Below, in pieces: positions 55,774-64,000 of a stretch of DNA of 64,000 bases (positions are counted from its first letter, which is position 1; every line of letters starts with the position of its first letter). The notes below the pieces were generated by a model. The model was not told the origin of the DNA. It saw only the letters and a program-made list of their open reading frames with translations, and did no database searches. Source of the DNA: Candidatus Gastranaerophilales bacterium (lineage in GTDB: Bacteria > Cyanobacteriota > Vampirovibrionia > Gastranaerophilales > Gastranaerophilaceae). The stretch lies in the NCBI GenBank assembly GCA_944323985.1, contig CALUUP010000009.1:1-64000 (forward strand). Reading direction: 5' to 3'. Both the position numbers and the translations under genes were made by a program.

Positions 55774-55779
55774 AATAAC

Positions 55780-55785
55780 ATTATA
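55780..55785 (-). promoter_or_regulatory. -10 box for a leaderless mRNA (GNAT gene)
   Basis: Minus-strand TATAAT, 6 bases before GTG 55773. A -35 match 17 bp further upstream is poor (TTATAG). Confidence 0.5.
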
Positions 55786-55792
55786 ACAAAAG

Positions 55793-55821
55793 AAAAGAGT
55801 TGCTATAAAAGCAACTCTTTT
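55793..55821 (-). terminator. Terminator of pgi
   Basis: 11-bp perfect stem AAAAGAGTTGC / GCAACTCTTTT followed on the minus strand by CTTTTG. Confidence 0.9.
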
Positions 55822-55842
55822 CAAATTCAAAAATCTAGAAAA

Positions 55843-57141
55843 CTACCCAATTCTACCAGGAACAACAACTCCACCTTTCAAATTCTTTTTATAGAATTCC
55901 ACGTGAGGTTGTAACACACTATCTAAAACTTCAGGTAATTCTTTATTTTGCATAATAGCTTCAACAATTTCTTGATATACAGTAGCATAAGCTCTCAATT
56001 GAGTAACCGCGCCAGCAGCCTCAGGAGTTAACCCTAAAGAATTTGTTTCAACGTTTTCAATAAAGAAAGCACCAGATGCTACATAAGATTTTGTTAAAGC
56101 TTCAATATAAGCTTTTGCGTTAGAAGCACAAACACCATTGTCAACAGGAACTGTTAAAGCAAAAACCAATTTATTAGCAGGATTAAAATGAGCTTCCGCA
56201 CTATGGTGCATAGCATCAGGAACTTTAGCAACTTGTTTTAAAGTATCTTTTACAGATTCATTTTGCATTTGCGCATGCCAATAAACCGTATTTTCAAACA
56301 TAGCACCCATATACTGATGAACAGAAGCTTCAATACCGTTTAATTTAGCATCAGCCCAGAAAATACCTTCTTTTAAAGCATCATTTATCTCTAAATCATC
56401 AGATAAAGATAATTCAGAAATTTCTTGAGCAGATTTAAGCATTGCTGCCATATCATCTTTTTTCATACCTGCATATGCTAATGTAAATAATGCGTGATCA
56501 TCAAATGCAGAAAAACGACCACCTACATCATCATGAATAAATAAATCACCTAACCAATTATCTTCAATAGAAGTTCTTCTTAATTCACTTTTTTCAGCGT
56601 TTTTATCTGTTACTGCAATAAAGTGTTTTGCAGCTGATTTTTTTGCCTCAACTTCTGATTGACCTTTTGCAATATATGCATCTTCAAGCATTTTTTTAAT
56701 TCTTAAGAAACCATCTTTAGTTTCAAATGTAGAACCTGACTTTGATGCAACCATATAATTTGATGATAAAACATCATTTCCCAACTTAGTTAAAAATCTA
56801 TTAAAACTGATTGAATCTACATCAGAATAAAAATAAATTAAATCAGAATTTATATTAAGCCCATTAATTCCTAACATATGTTCAACAGTATGTTTAGAAC
56901 CACCAATCCCTAACACACTTAATTTATCTACACCAGTTTGAGCTTTTAACTTTTCAGCTAAAGCATAAATATCATCTAATCTCTTTAATTGTTCTTGTGG
57001 TAAATTAACCCAATTTAAGAATTTACCTTCTTTATTTGCTCTAGAAGAAAACTCCCTCACAAAATCTGAAGTTTTTGATAAATACTTTGAAAAATCAACT
57101 CCCGTAAAAGAAGTTTTCACTGCTGAAGTTTTTGTTAACAT
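55843..57141 (-). CDS. pgi: Glucose-6-phosphate isomerase
   Basis: Interconverts glucose- and fructose-6-phosphate. 432 residues, short as in clostridial and archaeal-like forms. Phosphosugar-binding LSVLGIGGSKHTVEHML, SKSGSTFETK, VTDKNAE, and DDVGGRFSAFDDHALF, and the catalytic His in the HHSAEAHFNP region. An N-terminal extension, LTKTSAVKTSFTGVDF, precedes the usual start and carries a SFTG motif. AAAGGAG ribosome binding site, strong terminator. Confidence 0.93.
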   Translation of the reverse strand: MLTKTSAVKTSFTGVDFSKYLSKTSDFVREFSSRANKEGKFLNWVNLPQEQLKRLDDIYALAEKLKAQTGVDKLSVLGIGGSKHTVEHMLGINGLNINSDLIYFYSDVDSISFNRFLTKLGNDVLSSNYMVASKSGSTFETKDGFLRIKKMLEDAYIAKGQSEVEAKKSAAKHFIAVTDKNAEKSELRRTSIEDNWLGDLFIHDDVGGRFSAFDDHALFTLAYAGMKKDDMAAMLKSAQEISELSLSDDLEINDALKEGIFWADAKLNGIEASVHQYMGAMFENTVYWHAQMQNESVKDTLKQVAKVPDAMHHSAEAHFNPANKLVFALTVPVDNGVCASNAKAYIEALTKSYVASGAFFIENVETNSLGLTPEAAGAVTQLRAYATVYQEIVEAIMQNKELPEVLDSVLQPHVEFYKKNLKGGVVVPGRIG

Positions 57142-57265
57142 AAATTATATCTCCTTTTCTTCTCTACTTTAATAATAACATAGAATAGTTAAATTAGGTT
57201 AAATTTTTATTTATCATCATATTTGTAATAAAATGTTATTATAATCAATATTGAATAGAGGTAAT

Positions 57266-58624
57266 ATGAAAAAAGTTTATATAGAAACAATGGGTTGTCA
57301 AATGAATAAATCTGATGCCGAAAGAATGTTTGGCATGTTAGAACATTTTGGTTATGAACAAACTGAAAACCCAAAAGAGGCAGATTTATTAATCATAAAT
57401 ACATGTTCAGTAAGACAACTATCAGAAGATAAAGCATACAGTGCAATAGGAGTTTGGGGAAAATGGAAAAAAAGTAAGCCTAACTTAAAAATAATATTTT
57501 CAGGTTGTGTTGCTCAGCAAAAAGGAAAAGAATTATTCAGAAGAGCTCCTTATGTGGATTTAGTGCTTGGTACACAAAGACTTTATGAGCTACCGGAACT
57601 TATCAAAAAAATTGAAGAGGGTGAAAGAATAGTATCAGTAGATGAAGTTCCTTATGAAGAATGTGATATAAAAATAAACAGAGTTAAATCAGTAAATGCC
57701 TGGGTACCAATAATGGAAGGCTGCAATAATTTTTGTTCATATTGTATAGTTCCATATACAAGAGGAAGAGAACGTTCAAGAAAACCCGAACTTATTCTAA
57801 ATGAAGTAAAAAAAGCTTTAAAAGAAGGATTTAAAGAAATAACATTGTTAGGACAAAATGTTGATAGTTATGGTAAATGGCTTTGTGAAAAAACAGAAGA
57901 AAACCCTTATGGATACACTAAGGACGAAAGTGGAAATATTATTAACTTAGCGTGGTTATTAAGAAAAATAAATTCAATAGAAGGCAAGTTTAGAATAAGG
58001 TTTGTAACATCTTATCCTACAGATATAACAGATGAATTGATTGATACTGTAATAGAATTGGATAAAGTTTGCGAATATTTCCATATTCCAATGCAACATG
58101 GAGATGATTACGTATTAAAAAGAATGAATAGAAAATATGATTATGCAACATATAAAAAGATTTGTGATCATATTAGAAGCAGAATTCCAGATGTAACAAT
58201 AACCAGTGATTTTATAGCAGGATTTCCAGGAGAGACAGAAGAACAATTCCAAAATATGCTTAACGCTATGAGTGAATTAGAGCTTGATTATTCAAATACA
58301 GCTGCATATTCTCCAAGAGAAAAAACTGTCGCTGCAAAATGGGTTGATGATTATGTAGATGAAGATATTAAAACTGAACGCTTAGCAAGATTAAATGAAC
58401 ATAACAGAGAATGTTGCTTAAAATCAAACCAAAAATTTGTAGGAAAAGAAATGGAAGTTCTGGTAGAAAAACACGAAATCCATAACGGTAAAAGCATTAT
58501 TTCAGGTAGAACAAGAAATAATAAAATAGTTCATATTCCATATGATAAAGACATTACCGGAGAATTTGTAAATGTAAAAATTACAAAAGCCAGAACTTGG
58601 TATTTGAATGGTGAGCTAATATAA
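57266..58624 (+). CDS. miaB: tRNA-2-methylthio-N6-dimethylallyladenosine synthase MiaB
   Basis: Radical SAM enzyme adding methylthio to position 37 of tRNAs. 452 residues from ATG 57266 with AGAGG upstream. UPF0004 domain with Cys in TMGCQMNKSDAE, NTCSVRQ and SGCVAQQK, radical SAM cluster CNNFCSYC followed by IVPYTRGRERSRKP, and TRAM domain at the end. alr follows after one base. Confidence 0.98.
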   Translation: MKKVYIETMGCQMNKSDAERMFGMLEHFGYEQTENPKEADLLIINTCSVRQLSEDKAYSAIGVWGKWKKSKPNLKIIFSGCVAQQKGKELFRRAPYVDLVLGTQRLYELPELIKKIEEGERIVSVDEVPYEECDIKINRVKSVNAWVPIMEGCNNFCSYCIVPYTRGRERSRKPELILNEVKKALKEGFKEITLLGQNVDSYGKWLCEKTEENPYGYTKDESGNIINLAWLLRKINSIEGKFRIRFVTSYPTDITDELIDTVIELDKVCEYFHIPMQHGDDYVLKRMNRKYDYATYKKICDHIRSRIPDVTITSDFIAGFPGETEEQFQNMLNAMSELELDYSNTAAYSPREKTVAAKWVDDYVDEDIKTERLARLNEHNRECCLKSNQKFVGKEMEVLVEKHEIHNGKSIISGRTRNNKIVHIPYDKDITGEFVNVKITKARTWYLNGELI

Positions 58625-58625
58625 A

Positions 58626-59750
58626 ATGAAAAATATAAGACAATCAAATATAAATATACACAAAGATGCATGGGTCGAAATTAATTTAGATTCTTTAGCA
58701 CAAAATATCACTGAAATAAAAAAATTTATACCCGAAGATAAAAAATTTATGGCAATAGTAAAAGCTGATGCATACGGGCATGGAGCCTGCATGCTAGCGA
58801 AAACGATGTTAGCTTCAGGAGTTGATGCTTTTGGAGTTTCTTCTGTTGACGAAGGACTTGATTTAAGAAATGCCAAAATAAAAGCACCAATATTAGTTGT
58901 GGGAGCAATTCCTCTCTGGGCAATAGAATCTGCAACCCAAAACAATATTGCTTTTTCTATATTTAATGATGAACATTTAGAAGCTTGTAAACAAGTTTAT
59001 GAAAGAACTGGAATTCGTCCTAAAGTTCACATAAAAATTGATACAGGCATGAATAGAATAGGAGTTCGTTCTGAAAACGCAATTGAATACATACAAAAAG
59101 TCAGGTCATTAAATAAATATATAGACTTACGAGGTATTTTTACGCACTTAGCTTCTGCAGAAGAACAAACCGAGACACAAAAACAAATTGAACGTTGGAA
59201 TAATGTAATTTTAAATATTGATACCAAAGGCTTACTCTTACATATTCAAAATACTGCAGCGACATTTGCTTATGATATAAAATCAAATATGGTAAGAGTA
59301 GGAATTTCATTATATGGTTTATATCCTGATTTACCAGCTAATACAGAAAATAGACCAGAACTTAAACAAATAATGGGGCTTAAAGGACGAATAACCAATA
59401 TTCATGAAGTAAAAGTCGGAGAAGGTGTTAGTTATTGTCACAAATTTATTGCCCAAAGACCAACAAAAGTAGCAACCATACCGATAGGATATGCCGATGG
59501 AGTTTCTCGTGGGCTATCTAATAAAATTTATGGCTATCTAAATAACAAAAAAATAAAGCAAATTGGAAATATCACAATGGATCAAATGATGTTCGATATA
59601 ACAGATATTGATGCTAATATTGGCGATGTAATAACACTATTAGACAACAAAAATTTATCCCTTGATTTTTGGGCAAATATATTAAATACTATTAACTATG
59701 AACTTACTTGCAGATTAAAAGTTCGTTTACCAAGAATATACATAAGATGA
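58626..59750 (+). CDS. alr: Alanine racemase
   Basis: Makes D-alanine for peptidoglycan. 374 residues, PLP enzyme: PLP-Lys46 in VKADAYGHG, the phosphate-binding HIQNTAATF, RVGISLYGL, catalytic Tyr in GEGVSYCHKF, and TIPIGYADGVSRG. It follows miaB by one base and has no ribosome binding site of its own, so translation is coupled. A TonB-like gene follows after 10 bp. Confidence 0.97.
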   Translation: MKNIRQSNINIHKDAWVEINLDSLAQNITEIKKFIPEDKKFMAIVKADAYGHGACMLAKTMLASGVDAFGVSSVDEGLDLRNAKIKAPILVVGAIPLWAIESATQNNIAFSIFNDEHLEACKQVYERTGIRPKVHIKIDTGMNRIGVRSENAIEYIQKVRSLNKYIDLRGIFTHLASAEEQTETQKQIERWNNVILNIDTKGLLLHIQNTAATFAYDIKSNMVRVGISLYGLYPDLPANTENRPELKQIMGLKGRITNIHEVKVGEGVSYCHKFIAQRPTKVATIPIGYADGVSRGLSNKIYGYLNNKKIKQIGNITMDQMMFDITDIDANIGDVITLLDNKNLSLDFWANILNTINYELTCRLKVRLPRIYIR

Positions 59751-59760
59751 GGCGTCTAAG

Positions 59761-60102
59761 ATGAAAAAATTATTTACAATATTATGTTTAAGTATAGTAT
59801 TACCCATAATGGCTGAAGAAAGTCCGTTTGAGAATTTAAATCAATATTTTAACTATTTACCGAATGCTGTTCATAAAAATTGGATACCTTATCAAGCAGA
59901 AAGTAATTATGAAGTTACTGTTCAATTCAGAGTCAAAAAAAATGGAGAAATAACAGAACCAACAATTGTAAATTCAACAAACGAAAAAGCTAACGCATCT
60001 GTTATTGAAGCTGTAAAAAAAGGAAGTCCATATAAACCTCTCCCAGACAAATATCCTAGTGAAAGTGTTAATACACAAGTAGAATTAAAATATATAAAAT
60101 AA
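59761..60102 (+). CDS. Small exported TonB C-terminal-domain protein
   Basis: 113 residues. Signal peptide (MKKLFTILCLSIVLPIMA, then EESP), followed by a TonB-type C-terminal domain (VTVQFRVKKNGEITEPTIVNS, VIEAVKKGSPYKPLP, a G-x-x-x-x-P-x-(V/I) strand pattern). It lacks the membrane anchor and proline-rich spacer of true TonB, so it is likely a free periplasmic domain. Ribosome binding site GAGG. Ends 2 bases from a converging TPR gene. Confidence 0.8.
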   Translation: MKKLFTILCLSIVLPIMAEESPFENLNQYFNYLPNAVHKNWIPYQAESNYEVTVQFRVKKNGEITEPTIVNSTNEKANASVIEAVKKGSPYKPLPDKYPSESVNTQVELKYIK

Positions 60103-60103
60103 A

Positions 60104-61429
60104 TTAATCATACTTAATATTATTTTTAATACTTTTTACCGGAACTTTCATAGAACAAACAAAAGTTTTATATTTATCATCCTTGTATAAATAAATATCA
60201 ATCACATATTGTTCCAATTCTTTTCTTGTAAAAATATTTTTTCCAAAAACAACTTGAATAACATCAGAATATCCTCCTCCAGAAAAGAGAGGTCTTGCTT
60301 TTGTAGCACAAGTCTTAGTTACGGTTTCTAAAATCTTATCATTTTGTCTTAATACAAATTCTGCATTAAGTTTTTTAATGTCATTTGTTGAAATATTTTT
60401 AAATCTGTAATTTGCTTTTAATTTATACTTAAACCACATTTTTCTTACTATAAAATCAACGACATAAACCTGAATATCATTTTTATAAATAACTTTATTA
60501 TTAATAAAAATGTCATTTGAATGAATTTTATATCTATATAATTTAGCTAATGCAACTTTTCCTTCTAAATCAGCAATATTAGCAGCTCTCATTAATGCCT
60601 TATTATAAACACTATAGTCAATTCTTTGAGGTTGCTTTTTTAATAAATATTCTAAATATTTTAAAGCTAGTTGAGGATCTAAATCAGTATATAATATTGC
60701 TAATTTATATTTTATTTCAAAATTATCTGGAGAAAAACTTTCTGCTTTCTTTAAAAATCTTACGGCATCTTTACTTAAATTATTTTTAACCATTATATCA
60801 GCAGCATTAATATAAGAATTTACAATTCTTGATTTTATTGAATTTTCAACAACAACGTCTTTTTTTTCAAAACGGTTATAATAATAAAAAGCTTTTTCAT
60901 AAGCATTAGCAGCGCTTAAAAATTTACTAATAGAATAATATTTATCCCCAATTGTTATATAAGATTTTGTTTTAAATTTTATAAGCTTAACCGATTTTAA
61001 ATCTTTTATCGAATTTAATAAAATTTGAGCCTCATTAAATTTTTCCTGATTAATCAATACTCTTACCAAAGAGAAATACGGAGTATAATTTAGGTTTGAA
61101 GTTTTTTCAATTGCTAATTTATATGCAAATTCAGCTTTTTGATTATTTCCAGCCATTTCATAAATATTGCCCACCTGCATACATATAGTATATTTTTTAC
61201 TTTTTAAATCTTTTGTAAAATCAGCTTCTCTCACTAATTTCAGAGCAATTTGACGATCTAATTTATTTTGTTCATCAGCACTCAAATATAAATTTTTAAT
61301 CATTTCACTTCTTGCATGAAAAGCTAACAAAATGGTAAAAAAAGTTGCAACCAAAAAAGAAACAAAAACTGTCCTAAAATACTCCAAAAATATTTTTGAT
61401 TTAGACTTATCTACAACTATTTTACTCAT
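60104..61429 (-). CDS. Membrane-anchored TPR protein
   Basis: 441 residues. N-terminal membrane helix (about 15-40; FRTVFVSFLVATFFTILLAF), then helical repeats of tetratricopeptide type (for example QKAEFAYKLAIEKTSNLNYT, LKYLEYLLKKQPQRIDYSVY), and a beta-rich C-terminal 110 residues (YKNDIQVYVVDFIVRKMWFK) with no recognised family. The bulk is predicted outside the cytoplasm. It overlaps the MgtC-like gene by 8 bases, implying coupling. Confidence 0.8.
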   Translation of the reverse strand: MSKIVVDKSKSKIFLEYFRTVFVSFLVATFFTILLAFHARSEMIKNLYLSADEQNKLDRQIALKLVREADFTKDLKSKKYTICMQVGNIYEMAGNNQKAEFAYKLAIEKTSNLNYTPYFSLVRVLINQEKFNEAQILLNSIKDLKSVKLIKFKTKSYITIGDKYYSISKFLSAANAYEKAFYYYNRFEKKDVVVENSIKSRIVNSYINAADIMVKNNLSKDAVRFLKKAESFSPDNFEIKYKLAILYTDLDPQLALKYLEYLLKKQPQRIDYSVYNKALMRAANIADLEGKVALAKLYRYKIHSNDIFINNKVIYKNDIQVYVVDFIVRKMWFKYKLKANYRFKNISTNDIKKLNAEFVLRQNDKILETVTKTCATKARPLFSGGGYSDVIQVVFGKNIFTRKELEQYVIDIYLYKDDKYKTFVCSMKVPVKSIKNNIKYD

Positions 61430-62141
61430 TAATTTCCTGTAATGTTATTGAATCTAATTTTGCTAAATTATTAAGCTTATTATACAAATCCTTAACAGCT
61501 TTTTTATTATTCAAATTAAAAATTGACGAAATTTTAGATTTTTCATTATTTTCAATAAGTTTTTTAGTAGAAAAATCAAGCATTGTATCGACTTTAGAAG
61601 TCAAGTAGTCATAAATTTTTTTAACATCATCATTATCACAATAAATAACAACTTTAAAACGTCTAATTTGCTTTCCACTTGAAGGCAAAAATTGCCTTTC
61701 AAAAATCCTTATAAGAGTGAGGACAGCAACACTTAATACAGTTGCTATAACAGCAATACCGAACATGCCCGCGCCACAAGCCATCCCAATACTCGCAGCA
61801 ATCCACAAAGTAGCAGCAGTAGTTAAACCGAAAACCATTGGTCCATTTCTTAAAACAGTTCCTGCACCAATAAAACCAATCCCAGTAACAATTTGAGCAG
61901 CAACACGAGAAGTATCTCTTATACCTGTAGCATTATCAACAATTATATTGTCCCCTTGAGCGAAAGTTGGAAAACCATAGATTGAAAGCAAAGTAAATAT
62001 ACAAGCCCCCAAACAAACCAAAATATGAGTTCTCAATCCAGCATATTTATTAGTTAATTCTCTTTCTAACCCGAGTAAAAACCCCATAGCAACCGCCATA
62101 AAAAGCCTTATTATAAACTCTGCATTAAAAAAAGTTTCCAT
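61422..62141 (-). CDS. MgtC/SapB-family membrane protein
   Basis: 239 residues. Four or five membrane helices: IRLFMAVAMGFLLGLERELTNKYAGLRTHILVCLGAC holds the conserved LGLERE and GLRTH signatures (positions about 10-45), then RVAAQIVTGIGFIGAGTVLR and TTAATLWIAASIGMACG. The C-terminal cytoplasmic domain (about 155-239) is ACT-like in other members. MgtC proteins affect Mg2+ homeostasis or ATP synthase. AGAGGAG ribosome binding site. Overlaps the TPR gene downstream. Confidence 0.92.
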   Translation of the reverse strand: METFFNAEFIIRLFMAVAMGFLLGLERELTNKYAGLRTHILVCLGACIFTLLSIYGFPTFAQGDNIIVDNATGIRDTSRVAAQIVTGIGFIGAGTVLRNGPMVFGLTTAATLWIAASIGMACGAGMFGIAVIATVLSVAVLTLIRIFERQFLPSSGKQIRRFKVVIYCDNDDVKKIYDYLTSKVDTMLDFSTKKLIENNEKSKISSIFNLNNKKAVKDLYNKLNNLAKLDSITLQEINE

Positions 62142-62229
62142 CTACTCCAACTCCTCTTACTATTATTTTATAATACCCTATTTATAATAAAAAAACAATC
62201 CAAAACTATTCAAAAACGAATATTTTATG

Positions 62230-62235
62230 TATAAT
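62230..62235 (+). promoter_or_regulatory. -10 box for a leaderless mRNA (dGTPase-like gene)
   Basis: TATAAT 6 bases before ATG 62242. The -35 region is poor (TATTCA at 17 bp). No ribosome binding site. Confidence 0.5.
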
Positions 62236-62241
62236 TTTGGT

Positions 62242-63273
62242 ATGAAAACTAAATTTAATACGATAAAAGAAGAATTAGAACAAAAAGAACTTGAAATATT
62301 AAGTCCATATGCAACTAAATGTCTATATTCAAAAGGTAGAAAAAGAAAACGTAATGAAGAATTTGAAATAAGAACAGAATTTCAAAGAGATAGAGATAAA
62401 ATTCTTCATTCAAAATCATTTAGGAGATTAAAACATAAAACACAGGTTTTTTTATCACCATACAATGACCATTTTAGAACAAGATTGACACACACACTAG
62501 AAGTTTCTCAAATCGCAAGAACTATGGCAAGGGCCTTAAAATTAAATGAAGACCTTGTTGAAGCAATTTCATTAGGACACGACTTAGGGCACACTCCATT
62601 TGGTCATTGTGGAGAAGGAATATTAGATGAACTTTTACCAAATGGATTCCATCATAATTTACAAAGCGTAAGAGTTGTAGAAGTTTTAGAAGATATGAAT
62701 TTGTGTAGAGAAACTATAGAAGGTATTCTTACACATACTTGGGGCTATAAACCTAAAACCCCGGAAGGTCAAGTCGTCCAATACGCTGATAAAATAGCCT
62801 ATATCAATCACGACATTGAAGATTCAATACGAGCAGGTATTATCAGTGAAAAAGATCTTCCATCTGATTGTATGAATTATTTTACATCTAACCAATCCAC
62901 AAGGTTAGGCAAAATGATTTCAGATGTAATACAAAATTCAAAAGACAAACCAAAAGTTTCTATGTCAGAGGAAGGTTGGTTTTATGTAACAAAATTAAGA
63001 ACTTGGATGTTTGATAATGTTTATCTTGACCCAATTGCAAAAGCTGAAGAAAAAAAATCAAGAAATATAATTAAATCATTGTATGAATATTATACGGAAA
63101 TGCTGGAAAACTACTATCCCAAAGAAGATATTCCACAAATTGTTACAGATTATATTTCCGGAATGACTGACCAGTATGCGATAAGACGATACAAAGATTT
63201 ATTTATTCCAATGCCATTAGCAGATAGAACAAGTGATGATGCTTTATTAAAGAAAGCTCGTGAAAGAGAATGA
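62242..63273 (+). CDS. dgt: dGTPase-like HD-domain deoxynucleotide triphosphohydrolase
   Basis: 343 residues. HD-domain motifs: FQRDRDKILHSKSFRRLKHK, THTLEVSQIARTMAR (first His), LGHDLGHTPFGHCGE (HD pair and following residues), and AYINHDIEDSIRAG. The family removes triphosphate from dNTPs, controlling dNTP pools; some relatives act in phage defence. ATG 62242 is chosen by the family start and a nearby TATAAT. The next gene overlaps by 4 bases (ATGA). Confidence 0.93.
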   Translation: MKTKFNTIKEELEQKELEILSPYATKCLYSKGRKRKRNEEFEIRTEFQRDRDKILHSKSFRRLKHKTQVFLSPYNDHFRTRLTHTLEVSQIARTMARALKLNEDLVEAISLGHDLGHTPFGHCGEGILDELLPNGFHHNLQSVRVVEVLEDMNLCRETIEGILTHTWGYKPKTPEGQVVQYADKIAYINHDIEDSIRAGIISEKDLPSDCMNYFTSNQSTRLGKMISDVIQNSKDKPKVSMSEEGWFYVTKLRTWMFDNVYLDPIAKAEEKKSRNIIKSLYEYYTEMLENYYPKEDIPQIVTDYISGMTDQYAIRRYKDLFIPMPLADRTSDDALLKKARERE

Positions 63274-63920
63274 AATATTTAGGATATAGTGTGAATACAG
63301 GATTCGAGAATATGAAAATAGACTCTGATATTCTTGAAAACTCAATAAAAATTAATTCTAAAGAAATTTTAATCCGTTTATATGGCTGGAAACCAAAGTG
63401 TATTTCTCTTGGTAGAAATCAAAAAAAATTTTCTCTTCCTGAAAATATTAACGTGGTAAGAAGATTAACAGGAGGAAGAGCATTATTACATGATAATGAA
63501 ATAACATATTGTATAGTCGCTCCAATAGAGCTTGTTCCAAATGGAGAAAGCGTTGTAGAATCCTATAAATATCTTTCAAAAATCTTTATAGATTTTTTTA
63601 AAGAATTAGGAATTGATTTGAATTTTGGGGAGAATAAAAAAATCTCCACTAAATTTGATTATTGTATGTTGATTTCAACAGGTGCAGACGTATGCTATAA
63701 AGGGAAAAAACTAATAGGCTCAGCACAATGTCGAAAGAATGGATATATTTTACAACACGGCTCAATTTTATACGATTATAATAAAGAGCTTTTAGAAAGT
63801 TTATTCAACGAAAAAATAGAAGGAATTACTTGTATAAAAGAAATTCTACCAAACATTACTAAAAATGTTTTAGTAAATTTATTAGAGCAACATTTTCAAA
63901 CTAATAAATGTACGAAATAA
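63270..63920 (+). CDS. Lipoyl/octanoyl transferase of the LipM/LplA type
   Basis: 216 residues, biotin/lipoate ligase fold: VVRRLTGGRALLHDNEITY (substrate loop), STGADVCYKGKKLIGSAQ with the conserved Lys, and YILQHGSILYD. The Cys in FDYCML, a few residues before the Lys motif, sits where LipM octanoyltransferase has its catalytic Cys. It is shorter than LipM (about 280) and lacks the ligase C-terminal domain. Attaches octanoate or lipoate to carrier proteins. Coupled to dgt by ATGA. Confidence 0.8.
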   Translation: MKYLGYSVNTGFENMKIDSDILENSIKINSKEILIRLYGWKPKCISLGRNQKKFSLPENINVVRRLTGGRALLHDNEITYCIVAPIELVPNGESVVESYKYLSKIFIDFFKELGIDLNFGENKKISTKFDYCMLISTGADVCYKGKKLIGSAQCRKNGYILQHGSILYDYNKELLESLFNEKIEGITCIKEILPNITKNVLVNLLEQHFQTNKCTK

Positions 63921-64000
63921 TAGAGTGTAATTAAAAGAGAATAAGTTTATAAGTTTATCAGTTGAGAAAAGATTTAACAAAATAATTCTATTCACTATTC

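Noticed and set aside
55774-55830. Longer N-terminus for the GNAT protein (start at 55830)
   Set aside because: It would encode through the pgi terminator hairpin and lacks a ribosome binding site. A TATAAT box points to GTG 55773.
63921-64000. Last 80 bases after the octanoyltransferase gene
   Set aside because: AT-rich with no convincing hairpin, ORF start or promoter within the window.

Overview
The window looks like an ordinary chromosomal segment of a very AT-rich, Gram-negative-type bacterium. The likeliest source is a gut member of the Gastranaerophilales (Vampirovibrionia, also called Melainabacteria), the non-photosynthetic sister group of Cyanobacteria. This is an inference from gene content. 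Several families are best known from cyanobacteria (DUF3326, DUF4330 next to an IctB-like O-antigen ligase/polymerase, a PDZ radical-SAM DUF512 protein, a Tic20-like membrane protein, a NarL-type regulator) and occur without any photosynthesis gene. Heptose-kinase, AsmA-like, TonB-like and prepilin genes point to an outer membrane. The standard bacterial code fits: TGA is used as a stop and no reading frame is broken. No insertion sequence, prophage, CRISPR array or rRNA was seen, there is one tRNA gene, and no gene-free stretch exceeds 300 bases.

Layout. 1-3.5 kb: the 3' end of dnaE, an unknown coiled-coil protein, a free-standing OLD-type TOPRIM protein behind twin palindromes, and tRNA-Lys. 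3.5-10.2 kb: gpmI, a large SNF2 ATPase and a GAF histidine kinase read one way, facing a calpain-like protease. 10.2-12.6 kb: rpiB-rsfS-TPR-Tic20-like operon. 12.6-16.8 kb, reverse strand: a secreted repeat protein, ispD, thiL, lysS. 16.8-19.8 kb: rimP-nusA with a terminator in its leader, facing dnaJ. 19.8-27.5 kb: a histidine kinase relative lacking its phospho-histidine, an orphan ABC ATPase, a 1092-residue AsmA-like protein, a PilZ-like protein and a TPR protein. 27.5-34.9 kb: a uridine-kinase-like protein, a small lineage protein, an MnmC-like methyltransferase and FAD-protein pair, a secreted HExxH protein, a CtpA-type protease and a BioF/Kbl-type enzyme. 34.9-42.8 kb: dxr, rfbD, a GAF-GGDEF-HD-GYP protein, a PadR regulator, a DUF512 protein, a response regulator and trigger factor. 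42.9-48.5 kb: a prepilin with a Gly/Ser/Pro insert, DUF3326, a CorC/HlyC membrane protein and two lineage proteins. 48.6-53.8 kb: heptose kinase, DUF4330, IctB-like, ligA and a small membrane protein. 53.8-64 kb: a sugar porter, a GNAT enzyme, pgi, miaB-alr-TonB-like, a TPR protein with an MgtC-like protein, and a dGTPase-like protein with an octanoyltransferase-like protein.

How the genes fit together. Most are housekeeping: replication and repair, glycolysis (gpmI, pgi), the pentose phosphate pathway (rpiB), the MEP isoprenoid pathway (ispD, dxr), translation and its factors, and envelope sugars (rfbD, heptose kinase, ligase-like, alr).

The most notable signals are regulatory or architectural. 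Six genes have a TATAAT box only 6-7 bases before the start codon and no ribosome binding site, which predicts leaderless mRNAs. One palindromic TTGCAA appears to serve as -35 element for two divergent promoters. rimP-nusA has an intrinsic terminator between promoter and start. Five 12-base repeats, most of them resembling ribosome binding sites, lie ahead of a flavoprotein start. Several signalling proteins have lost their catalytic residues.
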